Of a DNA stretch of 64,000 nucleotides, positions 1-7,407 are shown piece after piece. The DNA comes from RGIG6353 sp045660745 (lineage in GTDB: Bacteria > Bacillota > Clostridia > Oscillospirales > SIG627). The stretch spans positions 50,731-114,730 of the forward strand of contig JAZREJ010000041.1 in the NCBI GenBank assembly GCA_045660745.1, given 5' to 3'. The notes below the pieces were generated by a model. It made no database searches. It was not told the origin of the DNA and saw only the letters and a list, made by a program, of their open reading frames with translations. Every line of letters begins with the position of its first letter. Within the stretch, counting starts at the first letter, position 1. The position numbers and the translations under genes were made by a program.

Positions 1-74
1 TAATTTATATACAACTCTTCAAAACTTCTTTTTTGTTCTTCACGTTCCAATACAGAAAGATATAATTGCAACAT
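1..74 (-). CDS. Sigma-70 family RNA polymerase sigma factor, N-terminal fragment
   Basis: Only the first 24 codons lie in the window; the gene runs off the left edge. The peptide begins MLQLYLSVLEREEQKRSFEE, which matches the characteristic opening helix of a widespread clostridial group of small sigma-70 (ECF-like) factors, where a Leu-rich start is followed by a charged helix and an FEELY motif leading into region 2. An AAAAGGGG ribosome binding site sits 7 bases upstream of the ATG and a promoter lies at 214-243. Product inferred from this short N-terminus alone; the regulon cannot be guessed. Confidence 0.55.
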   Translation of the reverse strand, partial: MLQLYLSVLEREEQKRSFEELYIN

Positions 75-213
75 TTGTAACCCCTTTTAGCCCGAAAATC
101 AAACTGAATTTTAATTGAATAAGCAATTGCAAGTAACACAAAAATTCTCCTATAAAATCGCGAAGGTTTGCAGATATCACCTGCCTAATACGACTTTTTG
201 TTACTTTATTACA

Positions 214-243
214 ATTATAACACGGCATCAACATTAAAGTCAA
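214..243 (-). promoter_or_regulatory. Promoter of the partial sigma factor gene
   Basis: On the minus strand a TTGACT -35 (238-243) and a perfect TATAAT -10 (214-219) are separated by 18 bases. Transcription would start near 207 and leave a leader of about 130 bases before the ATG at 74. Confidence 0.6.
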
Positions 244-319
244 GCAATGCATGTGTTATAAACTGTGTAAAGCGTAAATTTTGACAAGGTGTATGCAACA
301 ATTGAAAAGCAGGCAATAC

Positions 320-378
320 AAAAAATCAAGCGGGAGGCTCACCGGCTTACTAAACGTAAGTCAAGAGTCTCCCGCTTT
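320..378 (-). terminator. Intrinsic terminator of the SIS/PfkB/Gfo operon
   Basis: Arms at 328-340 and 365-377 pair over 12-13 bases (AGCGGGAG core) with one mismatch. Read on the minus strand, the stem is followed by a run of six T. It lies just after the stop codon of the oxidoreductase gene. Confidence 0.75.
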
Positions 379-415
379 GATATTAACAAAGTAGTGCGTG
401 TCTTTTTTGAAGCAA

Positions 416-1492
416 TTAAAGCTTAATAGGTTTACCTGTCCTTATACTTTCGTAGCAAGCATTCATAGCACAAATAGTATTGCGGTGCCATCCAAGATTA
501 ATCTTGGGGGTCTTGCCCTCACGGATACAGGTTGCGAACTCATCAATGAGTCCTACCCACTCGTCAAAGTATGTGTACTGAACAACGTACTTGGAGTCGG
601 GAGTAGAATTGTGATATACGTTGGGACCGAAGCAATCGGTCATAACAGAGCCCTTGTCGGCATTGAGAATGATGTTAACCTCCATTCTCTTGGGGAAGAT
701 CTCCCATCCGGGACCGGGAACCTTAAGCTTAGCTTCGGTTCTTGACCAAGAGGGGTCGAGAAGGAATACAACGCCGTTTTTCATCTTACCTGTTACTGCA
801 ACCATATCCTCTTCCTCAATATCTAGACGGATGTTAGGTGCAACAGTTGCAAAGATGGTATCAAATTCACTGCCTGTCATCTCGCGGATGAGGTCAAAAA
901 TGTGGGGATGGTCACAGATAGCACCGCCTCTGAAACGGTGATCACCGTCCTTGAGGGGAACTCTCTTACCGTAGCTCTTCTCGGGAACGCCCTGCCAGGG
1001 GAACGCCCAAACGGGAGAAAGGGTGATATTTGTCGCCTCAAAAGAACGGAGTGTTCCGAGAGCACCTGCGTTGTTAAGCTCCTTAAGTCTCATTACAACG
1101 GGCTTGTAGTGAAGCTCAAGCTCAACCTGGAATACGATTCCCGCCTCACGGCATACTCTTTCCATTTCTGCATACTCCTCCATATCGAAGGTGGGTATCT
1201 TCATGGAGAGGATATGGATGCCGCGCTCTGCACACATCTTAACCTGACGGAGGTGATCGCTGTTCTCACTTGCAAGAACTACAGCCTCGATCTCGGGATG
1301 CTCGGCAAGCATCTGTTCCTCACTGTCATAGCAAGGAATACCCTGTACGGAATTGAGGAATATCTCCTTTACTTCAGCGTTAGCACAGGAAACTGCAACC
1401 CAATCAAGCTTGGGGTTGTCGCGAAGTGTCTGATAATACTTTCTTGTGTGTCCATGGGTCATGGACATCATAGCAATTTTAATAGGCTTCAT
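416..1492 (-). CDS. Gfo/Idh/MocA family oxidoreductase
   Basis: A 358-residue protein with the usual length and layout of this family: N-terminal nucleotide-binding domain (about 1-125) and C-terminal alpha/beta substrate domain (about 130-350, with RGGAICDHPHIFDLI as a likely active-site segment). These enzymes normally oxidise a sugar, inositol or sugar acid with NAD(P). Two usual signatures are altered: the first strand runs IKIAMMSMTHGHTRKYY instead of GxGxxG, and the EKP motif is replaced by SMKIPTFD (near 96-103). It is the last gene of a six-gene leftward operon, 15 bases after the preceding gene, and has a GGGAGGG ribosome binding site. Substrate unknown. Confidence 0.8.
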   Translation of the reverse strand: MKPIKIAMMSMTHGHTRKYYQTLRDNPKLDWVAVSCANAEVKEIFLNSVQGIPCYDSEEQMLAEHPEIEAVVLASENSDHLRQVKMCAERGIHILSMKIPTFDMEEYAEMERVCREAGIVFQVELELHYKPVVMRLKELNNAGALGTLRSFEATNITLSPVWAFPWQGVPEKSYGKRVPLKDGDHRFRGGAICDHPHIFDLIREMTGSEFDTIFATVAPNIRLDIEEEDMVAVTGKMKNGVVFLLDPSWSRTEAKLKVPGPGWEIFPKRMEVNIILNADKGSVMTDCFGPNVYHNSTPDSKYVVQYTYFDEWVGLIDEFATCIREGKTPKINLGWHRNTICAMNACYESIRTGKPIKL

Positions 1493-1506
1493 TATGTGTC
1501 CCTCCC

Positions 1507-2196
1507 TTATACTCTTATGTTATCAACGGTCTCGATAGCAAGACGAGCAGCCTTAACAACTGCGTCGATGTGGTCAGCCGCAGCTTCTGTTTCGGTTCCG
1601 TTCTGTGCAATATCGAAGGTGTGACGGATGATAGCGCACTCATCAATGTTGAGCCCGAAAAGCTCGGCATCAACGTCGGTGAAGGTAGTGTTTGTATCAC
1701 CGAAAACGTAGATAGAGCTCTGGGGTACCTGAGTATCAACAACTCTGTCGCAAACGTTACCGGATACTGCGATCATCTCGTGCTTGTCAATGGGAGCCTG
1801 AGTATCGGGAAGAGTTGCGGAAAGCTCAAAGGAGCAAACGATTCCATTTTCGCTCTTTGCGATGGCGTTGAGTGCAACACCGCCATTTTCAACAGCAAAG
1901 ATCTCAGCGATCTTTTCGCCCGAGATATACTCAAATACATCCGCCTCACGCCAAAGAACATCGTAGAGGTTGGTGCCTCTCTTTGTAATGTGAGTGACTC
2001 TTACGGTGGAAAGACCTGTAAGTCTGCCCTGTACCACAAGATTTCTCATCTCGATAAATCTGCGCTCTGCACGCCATGGGAGAAGTCTAACCTTCTTACC
2101 TGCAACAAGCGCTTCCTTCTCACTTACAAGCTCTGCCTTTGTGGCAACGTCGTACTTTGCAAGAAGAAACTCAAGCTTTTCCTGAAGTTTTTTCAT
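1507..2196 (-). CDS. Gfo/Idh-like C-terminal domain protein without a Rossmann domain
   Basis: A 229-residue protein with no nucleotide-binding motif. After a charged N-terminal helix (1-30), the body, including WREADVFEYISGEKIAEIFA and the later PIDKHEMIAVSG and VVDTQVPQSSIYVF segments, reads like the substrate-binding half of Gfo/Idh/MocA oxidoreductases. It lies directly upstream of a full Gfo/Idh gene and after a SIS gene in the same operon. It may be a partner subunit of the neighbouring oxidoreductase or a stand-alone sugar-binding protein. The family assignment rests on pattern recognition and is uncertain. Confidence 0.5.
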   Translation of the reverse strand: MKKLQEKLEFLLAKYDVATKAELVSEKEALVAGKKVRLLPWRAERRFIEMRNLVVQGRLTGLSTVRVTHITKRGTNLYDVLWREADVFEYISGEKIAEIFAVENGGVALNAIAKSENGIVCSFELSATLPDTQAPIDKHEMIAVSGNVCDRVVDTQVPQSSIYVFGDTNTTFTDVDAELFGLNIDECAIIRHTFDIAQNGTETEAAADHIDAVVKAARLAIETVDNIRV

Positions 2197-2216
2197 GGTT
2201 TTATTCCTTTCTTAAA

Positions 2217-2966
2217 TTAAAGCATTTTTATGCGAGGCCTATACTTTGCAAGATAAGCCGCATTCTTTTCGTCACCGCCGGGAGTATTTGCGCTTGACCA
2301 TACAGGAGGAGTGATTCCTCTCTCAATACACTGACGCACACACTCAATCTCAAGAAGATGAGCAATGTAGAAATCAACTATGTTGGAGGTGGGCGCAATG
2401 GGAGTGTCAAGACCCGGTACGTTTACAACAGCGTCACCTACGGGGTTGTAGTCGTCAATGCAAACGTCTGCATAATCGAAGAGATTCTTCTTGTTCGGAT
2501 GGCGGATAAAGTGATCGGCGGGCATCTCGTCCTGCCAGTAGGAGCTGGAGATAGCAATAATCTTAACGCCTCTCTTCTTTGCTTCCTCAGCGGCATCTAT
2601 GGTTGCGGGGTTGATACCGATGTTGTGGAAGATGATAAGAAGGTCTCCTTCCTTAAGATCATAGTACTTGAGAATGGATGAGCCGTAGTTTACGGTACGC
2701 TCAAGCTCAAGATATTTGAGCGCCTGATTGAAAACAGAAAGACCTGTTTCCATACAAGGATTGATGCAGGCAAGACCGCCCGCTCTGAAGAACATCTCAC
2801 CGAGGGGAAGGGTGGTATGTCCGCCACCGCCGTATACACTGATAAGGCGATCGTTTTCTATAGCGTCAGCCATAAGGCTTGCCGCTTTTTTTATATTTTC
2901 TTCCTGCTTTTCGTTTATCTCTTCAAGGTTTGCAAGAATACTCTTAAAATAACCGAAATCATTCAT
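2217..2966 (-). CDS. SIS domain protein (UPF0309-like)
   Basis: A 249-residue SIS (sugar isomerase) domain protein. SIS domains bind phosphosugars and occur in isomerases, deacetylases and etherases. An N-terminal helical segment (1-35) is followed by SVYGGGGHTTLPLGEMFFRAGG, the phosphosugar loop, and by IIFHNIGINPATIDAAEEAKKRG. The terminal YLAKYRPRIKML closely resembles the end of the other SIS protein of this operon (3805-4524), so the two are paralogues of the UPF0309 type. Its start overlaps the end of the PfkB gene by 8 bases, which suggests translational coupling. Substrate unknown. Confidence 0.8.
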   Translation of the reverse strand: MNDFGYFKSILANLEEINEKQEENIKKAASLMADAIENDRLISVYGGGGHTTLPLGEMFFRAGGLACINPCMETGLSVFNQALKYLELERTVNYGSSILKYYDLKEGDLLIIFHNIGINPATIDAAEEAKKRGVKIIAISSSYWQDEMPADHFIRHPNKKNLFDYADVCIDDYNPVGDAVVNVPGLDTPIAPTSNIVDFYIAHLLEIECVRQCIERGITPPVWSSANTPGGDEKNAAYLAKYRPRIKML

Positions 2967-3795
2967 ACTGAAGTTTCCTTTCTATTTCTTTTCTTGTTGG
3001 GATAGCATCAATAACATGGGCTCTTGTAACGCTGATTCCGCTTGCGGCATTGGCAAAACGGCAAGACTCTTCAAGGCTCATATTCTCAGCCAAGCATACA
3101 GCAAGCACCCCGTTGAAGGTATCGCCTGCGCCGGTTGTGTCAACGGGACGATCAGAAGTTGCGGGGACAACAGTCGTACCGTTTATAAGGCAACCCTTTT
3201 TGCCGAGGGTCACTATAGTGTTTTCAAAAAGCTGTGGGTCCAAAAAGCGAGATTCTTGCTCATTGGGGGTTGCAAGGAACAGCTTTTCCGAAATCAGGGC
3301 TTTTCTTGCGGGAGCGGGATTGAGTATTACGCGTACACCGTGCTTTTTCGCAATTTCCATTGCACACGCGTTCACTTCTTGCGGTACCTCGTTTTGCAAA
3401 AGCAGAATATCGCTCGACTCAATCTCCTTTTCAAAAGCACCTACATCCTCTTCCGTAAGCTCGGCTCCCCTGTAGACCGTCACACGGTTTTCACCGTTTT
3501 TGTCGGTCAGGATAAATGCCGTAGGACTGGGGGTATTCTTTTTTATAAGGAACGGAGTGATACCGTTTTCGATACAGCACTCAAGACTTGCACGCCCGTC
3601 CGAGTCATCTCCGACAGCGGCAAGAAACGAGACCTGCGCCCCAAAGCGTGCGGCGGCGACAGCCTGATTCATGCCCTTGCCGCCAACCTCGTAAAAAAGC
3701 GAGTCGGCGGAAAGAGTCTCTCCGTTTTCGTGGAAATGGTCGACTGTCATGAAATACGAGCCGCCAACGATACCGATAACAGATATTTTAGCCAT
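2959..3795 (-). CDS. PfkB family carbohydrate kinase (ribokinase-like)
   Basis: A 278-residue kinase that phosphorylates a sugar or nucleoside with ATP. Family hallmarks are visible: GGKGMNQAVAAARFGA near residues 38-53 (substrate-side glycines) and PVDTTGAGDTFNGVLAV near 218-234, which holds the anion hole and catalytic Asp. The protein is slightly shorter than typical ribokinases (about 300). It sits between two SIS-domain genes, so its product may be the phosphosugar that they bind. It could act on ribose, a deoxysugar or another pentose/hexose; sequence alone does not decide. Confidence 0.85.
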   Translation of the reverse strand: MAKISVIGIVGGSYFMTVDHFHENGETLSADSLFYEVGGKGMNQAVAAARFGAQVSFLAAVGDDSDGRASLECCIENGITPFLIKKNTPSPTAFILTDKNGENRVTVYRGAELTEEDVGAFEKEIESSDILLLQNEVPQEVNACAMEIAKKHGVRVILNPAPARKALISEKLFLATPNEQESRFLDPQLFENTIVTLGKKGCLINGTTVVPATSDRPVDTTGAGDTFNGVLAVCLAENMSLEESCRFANAASGISVTRAHVIDAIPTRKEIERKLQYE

Positions 3796-3804
3796 GTCAA
3801 CCTC

Positions 3805-4524
3805 TTAAAGATGCTTTATGCGTGGCATGTATTTTTTGATAAGTGCTTTGTTGTACTCAGCGCCTCCCTCAACGTTTCCGCTGAGGTATACGTCAGGCTT
3901 CACTGTTTTTGCGGCAAGGCGTGCGCCTTCCATCAAAACAGACTGCATAATATAGGATGAAGCAGCGGTGGAAACACTGCCCATCGGCACTTCAACGCCT
4001 TCAATATCAATGACTGCATCTCCGTGTGGCACGCAGTTGTCAATATAGATATCTGAGCACTCGTAAAGGAGTGGGGCGTCCTTTTTATCGGTAAAATAGT
4101 CGGAGGAGACTACTGATACGGTAAAGACACCGCTTGAACGCGAAACTTCTGCCATCTCGACGGGAGCGGCATTTTTGCCCGAGGTGGATATAACGAAAAG
4201 CATATCGCGCTCGGTTATGCAGTAGCGCTCAAAAACGCTGGGGGTTATCCCGCGCATCTTCTCCATTTTACTGCTTTTTGCCGCACCGTTGTGAAGCATG
4301 AGGTCGGTGTCGAGCACTGCACTTACGTTTACAAGACCTCCTGCTCTGTAAAAGCAGTCGAGCCCGATAAGATGGGAATGTCCGCATCCGAAAACGTATA
4401 TAATGCCGTCGTCTTCTATGACCTTCGCAACACGCTCTGCAACACTCTGCATCTTGTCATGCTGAGTGTTTTTTATTTTTGTGAGTACTTCTGTGATTTT
4501 TTCGTAATAAGTATCGAAAATCAT
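3805..4524 (-). CDS. SIS domain protein (UPF0309-like)
   Basis: A 239-residue SIS-domain protein and paralogue of the product of 2217-2966. It shows IIYVFGCGHSHLIGLDCFYRAGG (N-terminal SIS loop), DMLFVISTSGKNAAPVEMAE (second loop, the classical STSG-type phosphosugar motif, more canonical than in its paralogue) and a YMPRIKHL terminus. The ATG overlaps the stop codon of the upstream TIM-barrel gene by one base (TAATG), indicating coupling. A role as phosphosugar isomerase, phosphatase-like or etherase enzyme in the operon's pathway is inferred. Confidence 0.8.
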   Translation of the reverse strand: MIFDTYYEKITEVLTKIKNTQHDKMQSVAERVAKVIEDDGIIYVFGCGHSHLIGLDCFYRAGGLVNVSAVLDTDLMLHNGAAKSSKMEKMRGITPSVFERYCITERDMLFVISTSGKNAAPVEMAEVSRSSGVFTVSVVSSDYFTDKKDAPLLYECSDIYIDNCVPHGDAVIDIEGVEVPMGSVSTAASSYIMQSVLMEGARLAAKTVKPDVYLSGNVEGGAEYNKALIKKYMPRIKHL

Positions 4525-5555
4525 TATTTCTTAAGAACTCTTCTGTAGTTTTCACCAATCTTGTCCCAAAGAGCGAGGGGGTTCTCAGCTGCAACAACGG
4601 TGCCGAGACCTCCGCGGTAGGTCCAGGTAGCAAGACGGTCAACGCCCATAGATTCGTAAAGGTCAACAACGTGATCGACCTGAGAGAGATCTGCTGGGCT
4701 CTTGTTATAGCCCATGAGCCAACGCTCGGACTGCTTGCCGTACTTCTTTGCCATCTCAACTGTTCTCTTGGTGATGTCGATAAAGAAGCTTTCGGGGAGA
4801 GTCCAGTTGATGATGGTGGTGGAGAATACGTCAAAATAGGGGCAGGAAGCAACCATATCCCAGTTATCGTAGCCGCGAAGCTCGGTAACGTAATAGGTGT
4901 TCAAGGTTGCGTGAACGCAACAGGTAATTTCAAGGTTGGGGTTGATCTCCTTGAGAGTCTTTGAGGTGTCGGAAAGGGTCTTGAGAGCCTCTCTCCAACG
5001 GAACTGCTTAACGTCATCATTCATGAACTTGGGCATTTCATAGCCGTAGTATTCCTCAAACTTCTTCATACATTCGGGGCAACGGCAAGCCCAGTCGTCA
5101 CCTGCGCCGCCTGTGATGGATGCGTAGGACTTGGGATATGCGTAGTGGGGCTCATCCCAGAAGAATCCGTCAACCTCTGTCTCGCGAGCAAGCTTTACGC
5201 AAATTCTCGTGAAATAATCTCTGAAGGAATTGGTATTGAAGCAAGCGGCGTTGAGAACTTCACCTGTATAAGCGGAAACTTGTCTGTGGTGAATGTTGTT
5301 CTGAAGGAACAGGCTGACCTGTTCTCCACCGAAATACTTACCGATACCCCAGGTATCAGCGATAACGCGAAGTCCCATCTCGTGAGCCTTTTTAACGATG
5401 TTGTTGATATTGGGAAACCAGAAGTCCATGTCGAACTCTGTGATAGCGAGAATCACGGTATCACAGCCGTGCTCAAGCATCTCCTGAAAATCCTTTTCTG
5501 CATGCTCTACGTAGTTAAGTCCGTAGTAGCTGACAGCACAGTGCTTTATTGCCAT
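4524..5555 (-). CDS. TIM-barrel glycosidase-like protein of unknown specificity
   Basis: First gene of the leftward operon, 343 residues, with no signal peptide, so probably cytoplasmic. The sequence has the feel of a (beta/alpha)8 carbohydrate enzyme: DTVILAITEFDMDFWFPNI near the start, HEMGLRVIADTWGIG, a strand-end acid patch VDGFFWDEPHYAYP, and a CRCPECMKKFEEYYG cysteine cluster that recurs after the acid residues in many GH-A-like and uncharacterised bacterial barrels. The Asp-Glu of FFWDEPH is a plausible catalytic site. A strong AAAGGAGAT ribosome binding site precedes the ATG. I cannot place it in a numbered GH family. Confidence 0.6.
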   Translation of the reverse strand: MAIKHCAVSYYGLNYVEHAEKDFQEMLEHGCDTVILAITEFDMDFWFPNINNIVKKAHEMGLRVIADTWGIGKYFGGEQVSLFLQNNIHHRQVSAYTGEVLNAACFNTNSFRDYFTRICVKLARETEVDGFFWDEPHYAYPKSYASITGGAGDDWACRCPECMKKFEEYYGYEMPKFMNDDVKQFRWREALKTLSDTSKTLKEINPNLEITCCVHATLNTYYVTELRGYDNWDMVASCPYFDVFSTTIINWTLPESFFIDITKRTVEMAKKYGKQSERWLMGYNKSPADLSQVDHVVDLYESMGVDRLATWTYRGGLGTVVAAENPLALWDKIGENYRRVLKK

Positions 5556-5589
5556 AGTTTTAAATCTCCTTTGATATTTATTTTATTTT

Positions 5590-5618
5590 AGTATAAAATG
5601 AAAGGACGATATTGTAAA
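5590..5618 (-). promoter_or_regulatory. Promoter of the SIS/PfkB/Gfo operon
   Basis: Minus-strand TTTACA (5613-5618) and TATACT (5590-5595) with a 17-base spacer, about 40 bases before the first ATG of the operon. The left copy of an inverted repeat (5621-5631) lies immediately upstream of the -35, a typical place for an AraC-type activator site. Confidence 0.65.
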
Positions 5619-5620
5619 CT

Positions 5621-5689
5621 CACATAAAATAACTTAAAGGTGGACATTTAGTAACTTGACAAGGGAAGATTTATGTGGTATTTTATGTG
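5621..5689. repeat. Inverted repeat, candidate AraC operator pair
   Basis: CACATAAAATA at 5621-5631 is repeated exactly in inverse orientation as TATTTTATGTG at 5679-5689, 47 bases apart. One copy abuts the -35 of the leftward sugar operon and the other covers the -10 of the rightward AraC gene. This suggests activation of the operon and autoregulation of the regulator, possibly through a DNA loop; inferred, not demonstrated. Confidence 0.55.
5656..5684 (+). promoter_or_regulatory. Promoter of the AraC-family gene at 5702
   Basis: TTGACA (5656-5661) and TATTTT (5679-5684) separated by 17 bases. Start of transcription is expected within a few bases of 5690, leaving almost no leader; a GAGGTGAT ribosome binding site precedes the ATG at 5702. 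Confidence 0.6.
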
Positions 5690-5701
5690 TGAGGTGATAT
5701 T

Positions 5702-6460
5702 ATGTTTCCAAACAAAAAAACTCAATATTATCGTTTAATTTCAGCCTTAGAGCTTGAATGGGAGCCTCGGTGCGAGCACGCACCCGAGCGTAATTTTCAT
5801 GCTATTTCCTTTCGCATAAAAGGAAACGCAGTTTTTGAGCATGGGAGCGAAAGTACCTCGGTAGGTGCGGGAGAAGTTGCATTTGTGCCCGCAGGATATT
5901 CCTACACACTTGACGAAAAGAGCAGAGCACATCTTTTCGTTATACATTTTGATACTGTTCCCGACAAGATATCGGGTCTTGAATCAATAAAAGTGGCAAA
6001 TCCTCTTTGGTACGAGGAGCACTTCAGAATGCTACATCGTATATGGCAGAGAAAGGAAACGGGCTACCGCCTTGCGGCGACCTCGGTCTTTTACAGGATA
6101 CTTGAGGAGCTGGAACGAGAGGGAGAGGAAAAAAAGCCTTGTACTAAAGATAGATTGTCGCGTGTTGTCGAGTATATACACGCAAACTATACTGACCCCA
6201 CGCTTTCAATAACCAGACTTGCGGAAATGTACGGAGCAAGTTCCACGTATTTCAGAAGGATATTTAAGGAAAGTATGTCGTCTCTTCCGCTGCAGTACCT
6301 CAATAAGCTCAGGCTCAAGCGCGCAGAGGAGCTCTTGCGCTCGGGATATTATACAGTGGCGCAGGCGGCGGCTGAATCGGGATTTTCGGACGTTAAATAC
6401 TTCTCAAGGTTTGTAAAAAAGATAAACGGAGATGCCCCGTCGAGGCTGTGGAAGGTATAA
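5702..6460 (+). CDS. AraC-family transcriptional regulator
   Basis: A 252-residue regulator with an N-terminal cupin sensing domain (about 15-115, including VGAGEVAFVPAGYSYTLDE) and a C-terminal double helix-turn-helix (about 150-250, including TRLAEMYGASSTYFRRIFKE and the AAESGFSDVKYFSRFVKK signature). It is divergent from the SIS/PfkB/Gfo operon, sharing a 146-base intergenic region with a paired inverted repeat, so it is the likely ligand-responsive activator of that operon. It converges with the next AraC gene with no gap between the stop codons. Confidence 0.9.
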   Translation: MFPNKKTQYYRLISALELEWEPRCEHAPERNFHAISFRIKGNAVFEHGSESTSVGAGEVAFVPAGYSYTLDEKSRAHLFVIHFDTVPDKISGLESIKVANPLWYEEHFRMLHRIWQRKETGYRLAATSVFYRILEELEREGEEKKPCTKDRLSRVVEYIHANYTDPTLSITRLAEMYGASSTYFRRIFKESMSSLPLQYLNKLRLKRAEELLRSGYYTVAQAAAESGFSDVKYFSRFVKKINGDAPSRLWKV

Positions 6461-7288
6461 TTATTTTGTATAATCATGCGGAGTCTTGCCTGTGACCTTG
6501 TAAAATGCTTTGTAAAAATTGGAGGATGAGGAAAATCCGCACCGCTGTGCTATCTCCAGCTTGGACAGAGCCTCGGTTTTTAAAAGCGAGATTGCACGCT
6601 CGACCCTCTTTATTGTTATATATTCCGTTACGGTTATACCGTTGTATTTTTTGAAAAGCGAAGAAAAATAAGGCTCAGACAGAAAGGAAAGCTCGGCAAG
6701 TGCTTTAAGCGAAATCTTATCCTGAAGATTCTCGTTAATGTAACGAAGAGCCTTCTTGATAGCTGATATCTGAGACGTTTCAACACTTAGCTCCGCATTT
6801 TTGTCAATATAATCATACTCGCGAACTATATAAACGAGTGCATGAAGCAGAAAAAATCTTGAGTTTATCTCATAGCAAGGAACCTTGTCACAAAGCTCCT
6901 TTTCAACACCGAGAATGAGTTCCGAAAGCTTTTTGTCTCTACCTATCCTGTTTTCAAAGCCATCACTGCGCGCGAAGAAAAGCTTCAAAAGCTCGGAGCT
7001 TTCCCAAAGAAGTCGCGGTTCAAAGTGAATGTTAAGTATTTCGGTGTCGCGTATTATTTCGGTGATGCAGTGTACCTCGTGGCTCCCGAAAAGAAATATA
7101 TCGCCTTCACGGTATTGGTAAGTATGTTCTCCTACCTTGTATATCCCTTCACCTTGTACGAAAAGAGATAGCTCACATTCTGTATGGTGGTGCTCTCGGT
7201 ATTCCCTTTTTTCGGGGGATACGCAGGAGCGAAAGCTTTTAATAATGGGACCTGAGTTTTTGAGAATCGAGTATTCGCACTTTTTCAT
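6461..7288 (-). CDS. AraC-family transcriptional regulator
   Basis: A 275-residue regulator: N-terminal cupin arm (about 20-105, with the HHTECELSLFVQGEGIY and GDIFLFGSHEVHCI segments typical of metal-free sugar-sensing cupins) and C-terminal AraC DNA-binding domain (about 170-275, with LKALAELSFLSEPYFSSLFKK and CGFSSSSNFYKAFYKVTG). It is divergent from the dehydratase/GH42 cluster starting at 7408, separated by 119 bases, and is its probable regulator. A GAGG ribosome binding site lies 5 bases upstream of the ATG. Confidence 0.9.
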   Translation of the reverse strand: MKKCEYSILKNSGPIIKSFRSCVSPEKREYREHHHTECELSLFVQGEGIYKVGEHTYQYREGDIFLFGSHEVHCITEIIRDTEILNIHFEPRLLWESSELLKLFFARSDGFENRIGRDKKLSELILGVEKELCDKVPCYEINSRFFLLHALVYIVREYDYIDKNAELSVETSQISAIKKALRYINENLQDKISLKALAELSFLSEPYFSSLFKKYNGITVTEYITIKRVERAISLLKTEALSKLEIAQRCGFSSSSNFYKAFYKVTGKTPHDYTK

Positions 7289-7333
7289 TTTTACCTCATC
7301 TTAAAATAGTGGATAAATTCATTAACAAAAGCA

Positions 7334-7362
7334 TAGACCTTTTTTCTTTATTATGTTATATT
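7334..7362 (+). promoter_or_regulatory. Possible promoter of the dehydratase cluster
   Basis: TAGACC (7334-7339) and TATATT (7357-7362) with a 17-base spacer. The weak -35 would fit an AraC-activated promoter. Confidence 0.4.
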
Positions 7363-7407
7363 TATGGTAGCACATAAGAACAGAGATGTCAACAGGAGAT
7401 AGGTTTT

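Larger units (their letters stand above)
75..415. other. Intergenic region
   Basis: This gap holds the promoter and leader of the partial sigma factor (75-243) and the terminator of the leftward sugar operon (320-378). No convincing coding sequence is visible; the AT-rich open frame over 40-252 on the minus strand lacks a ribosome binding site and overlaps the sigma gene start. Confidence 0.6.

Noticed and set aside
40..252. Minus-strand open frame of 70 codons at the left edge
   Set aside because: It overlaps the promoter and start of the partial sigma factor gene and has no ribosome binding site.
902..1624. Plus-strand open frame of 240 codons opposite the Gfo/Idh gene
   Set aside because: Antisense shadow of two well-supported genes; no ribosome binding site and no domain.
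3016..3960. Plus-strand open frame of 314 codons opposite the kinase and SIS genes
   Set aside because: Antisense to two genes with clear family motifs; composition follows from their codon bias.
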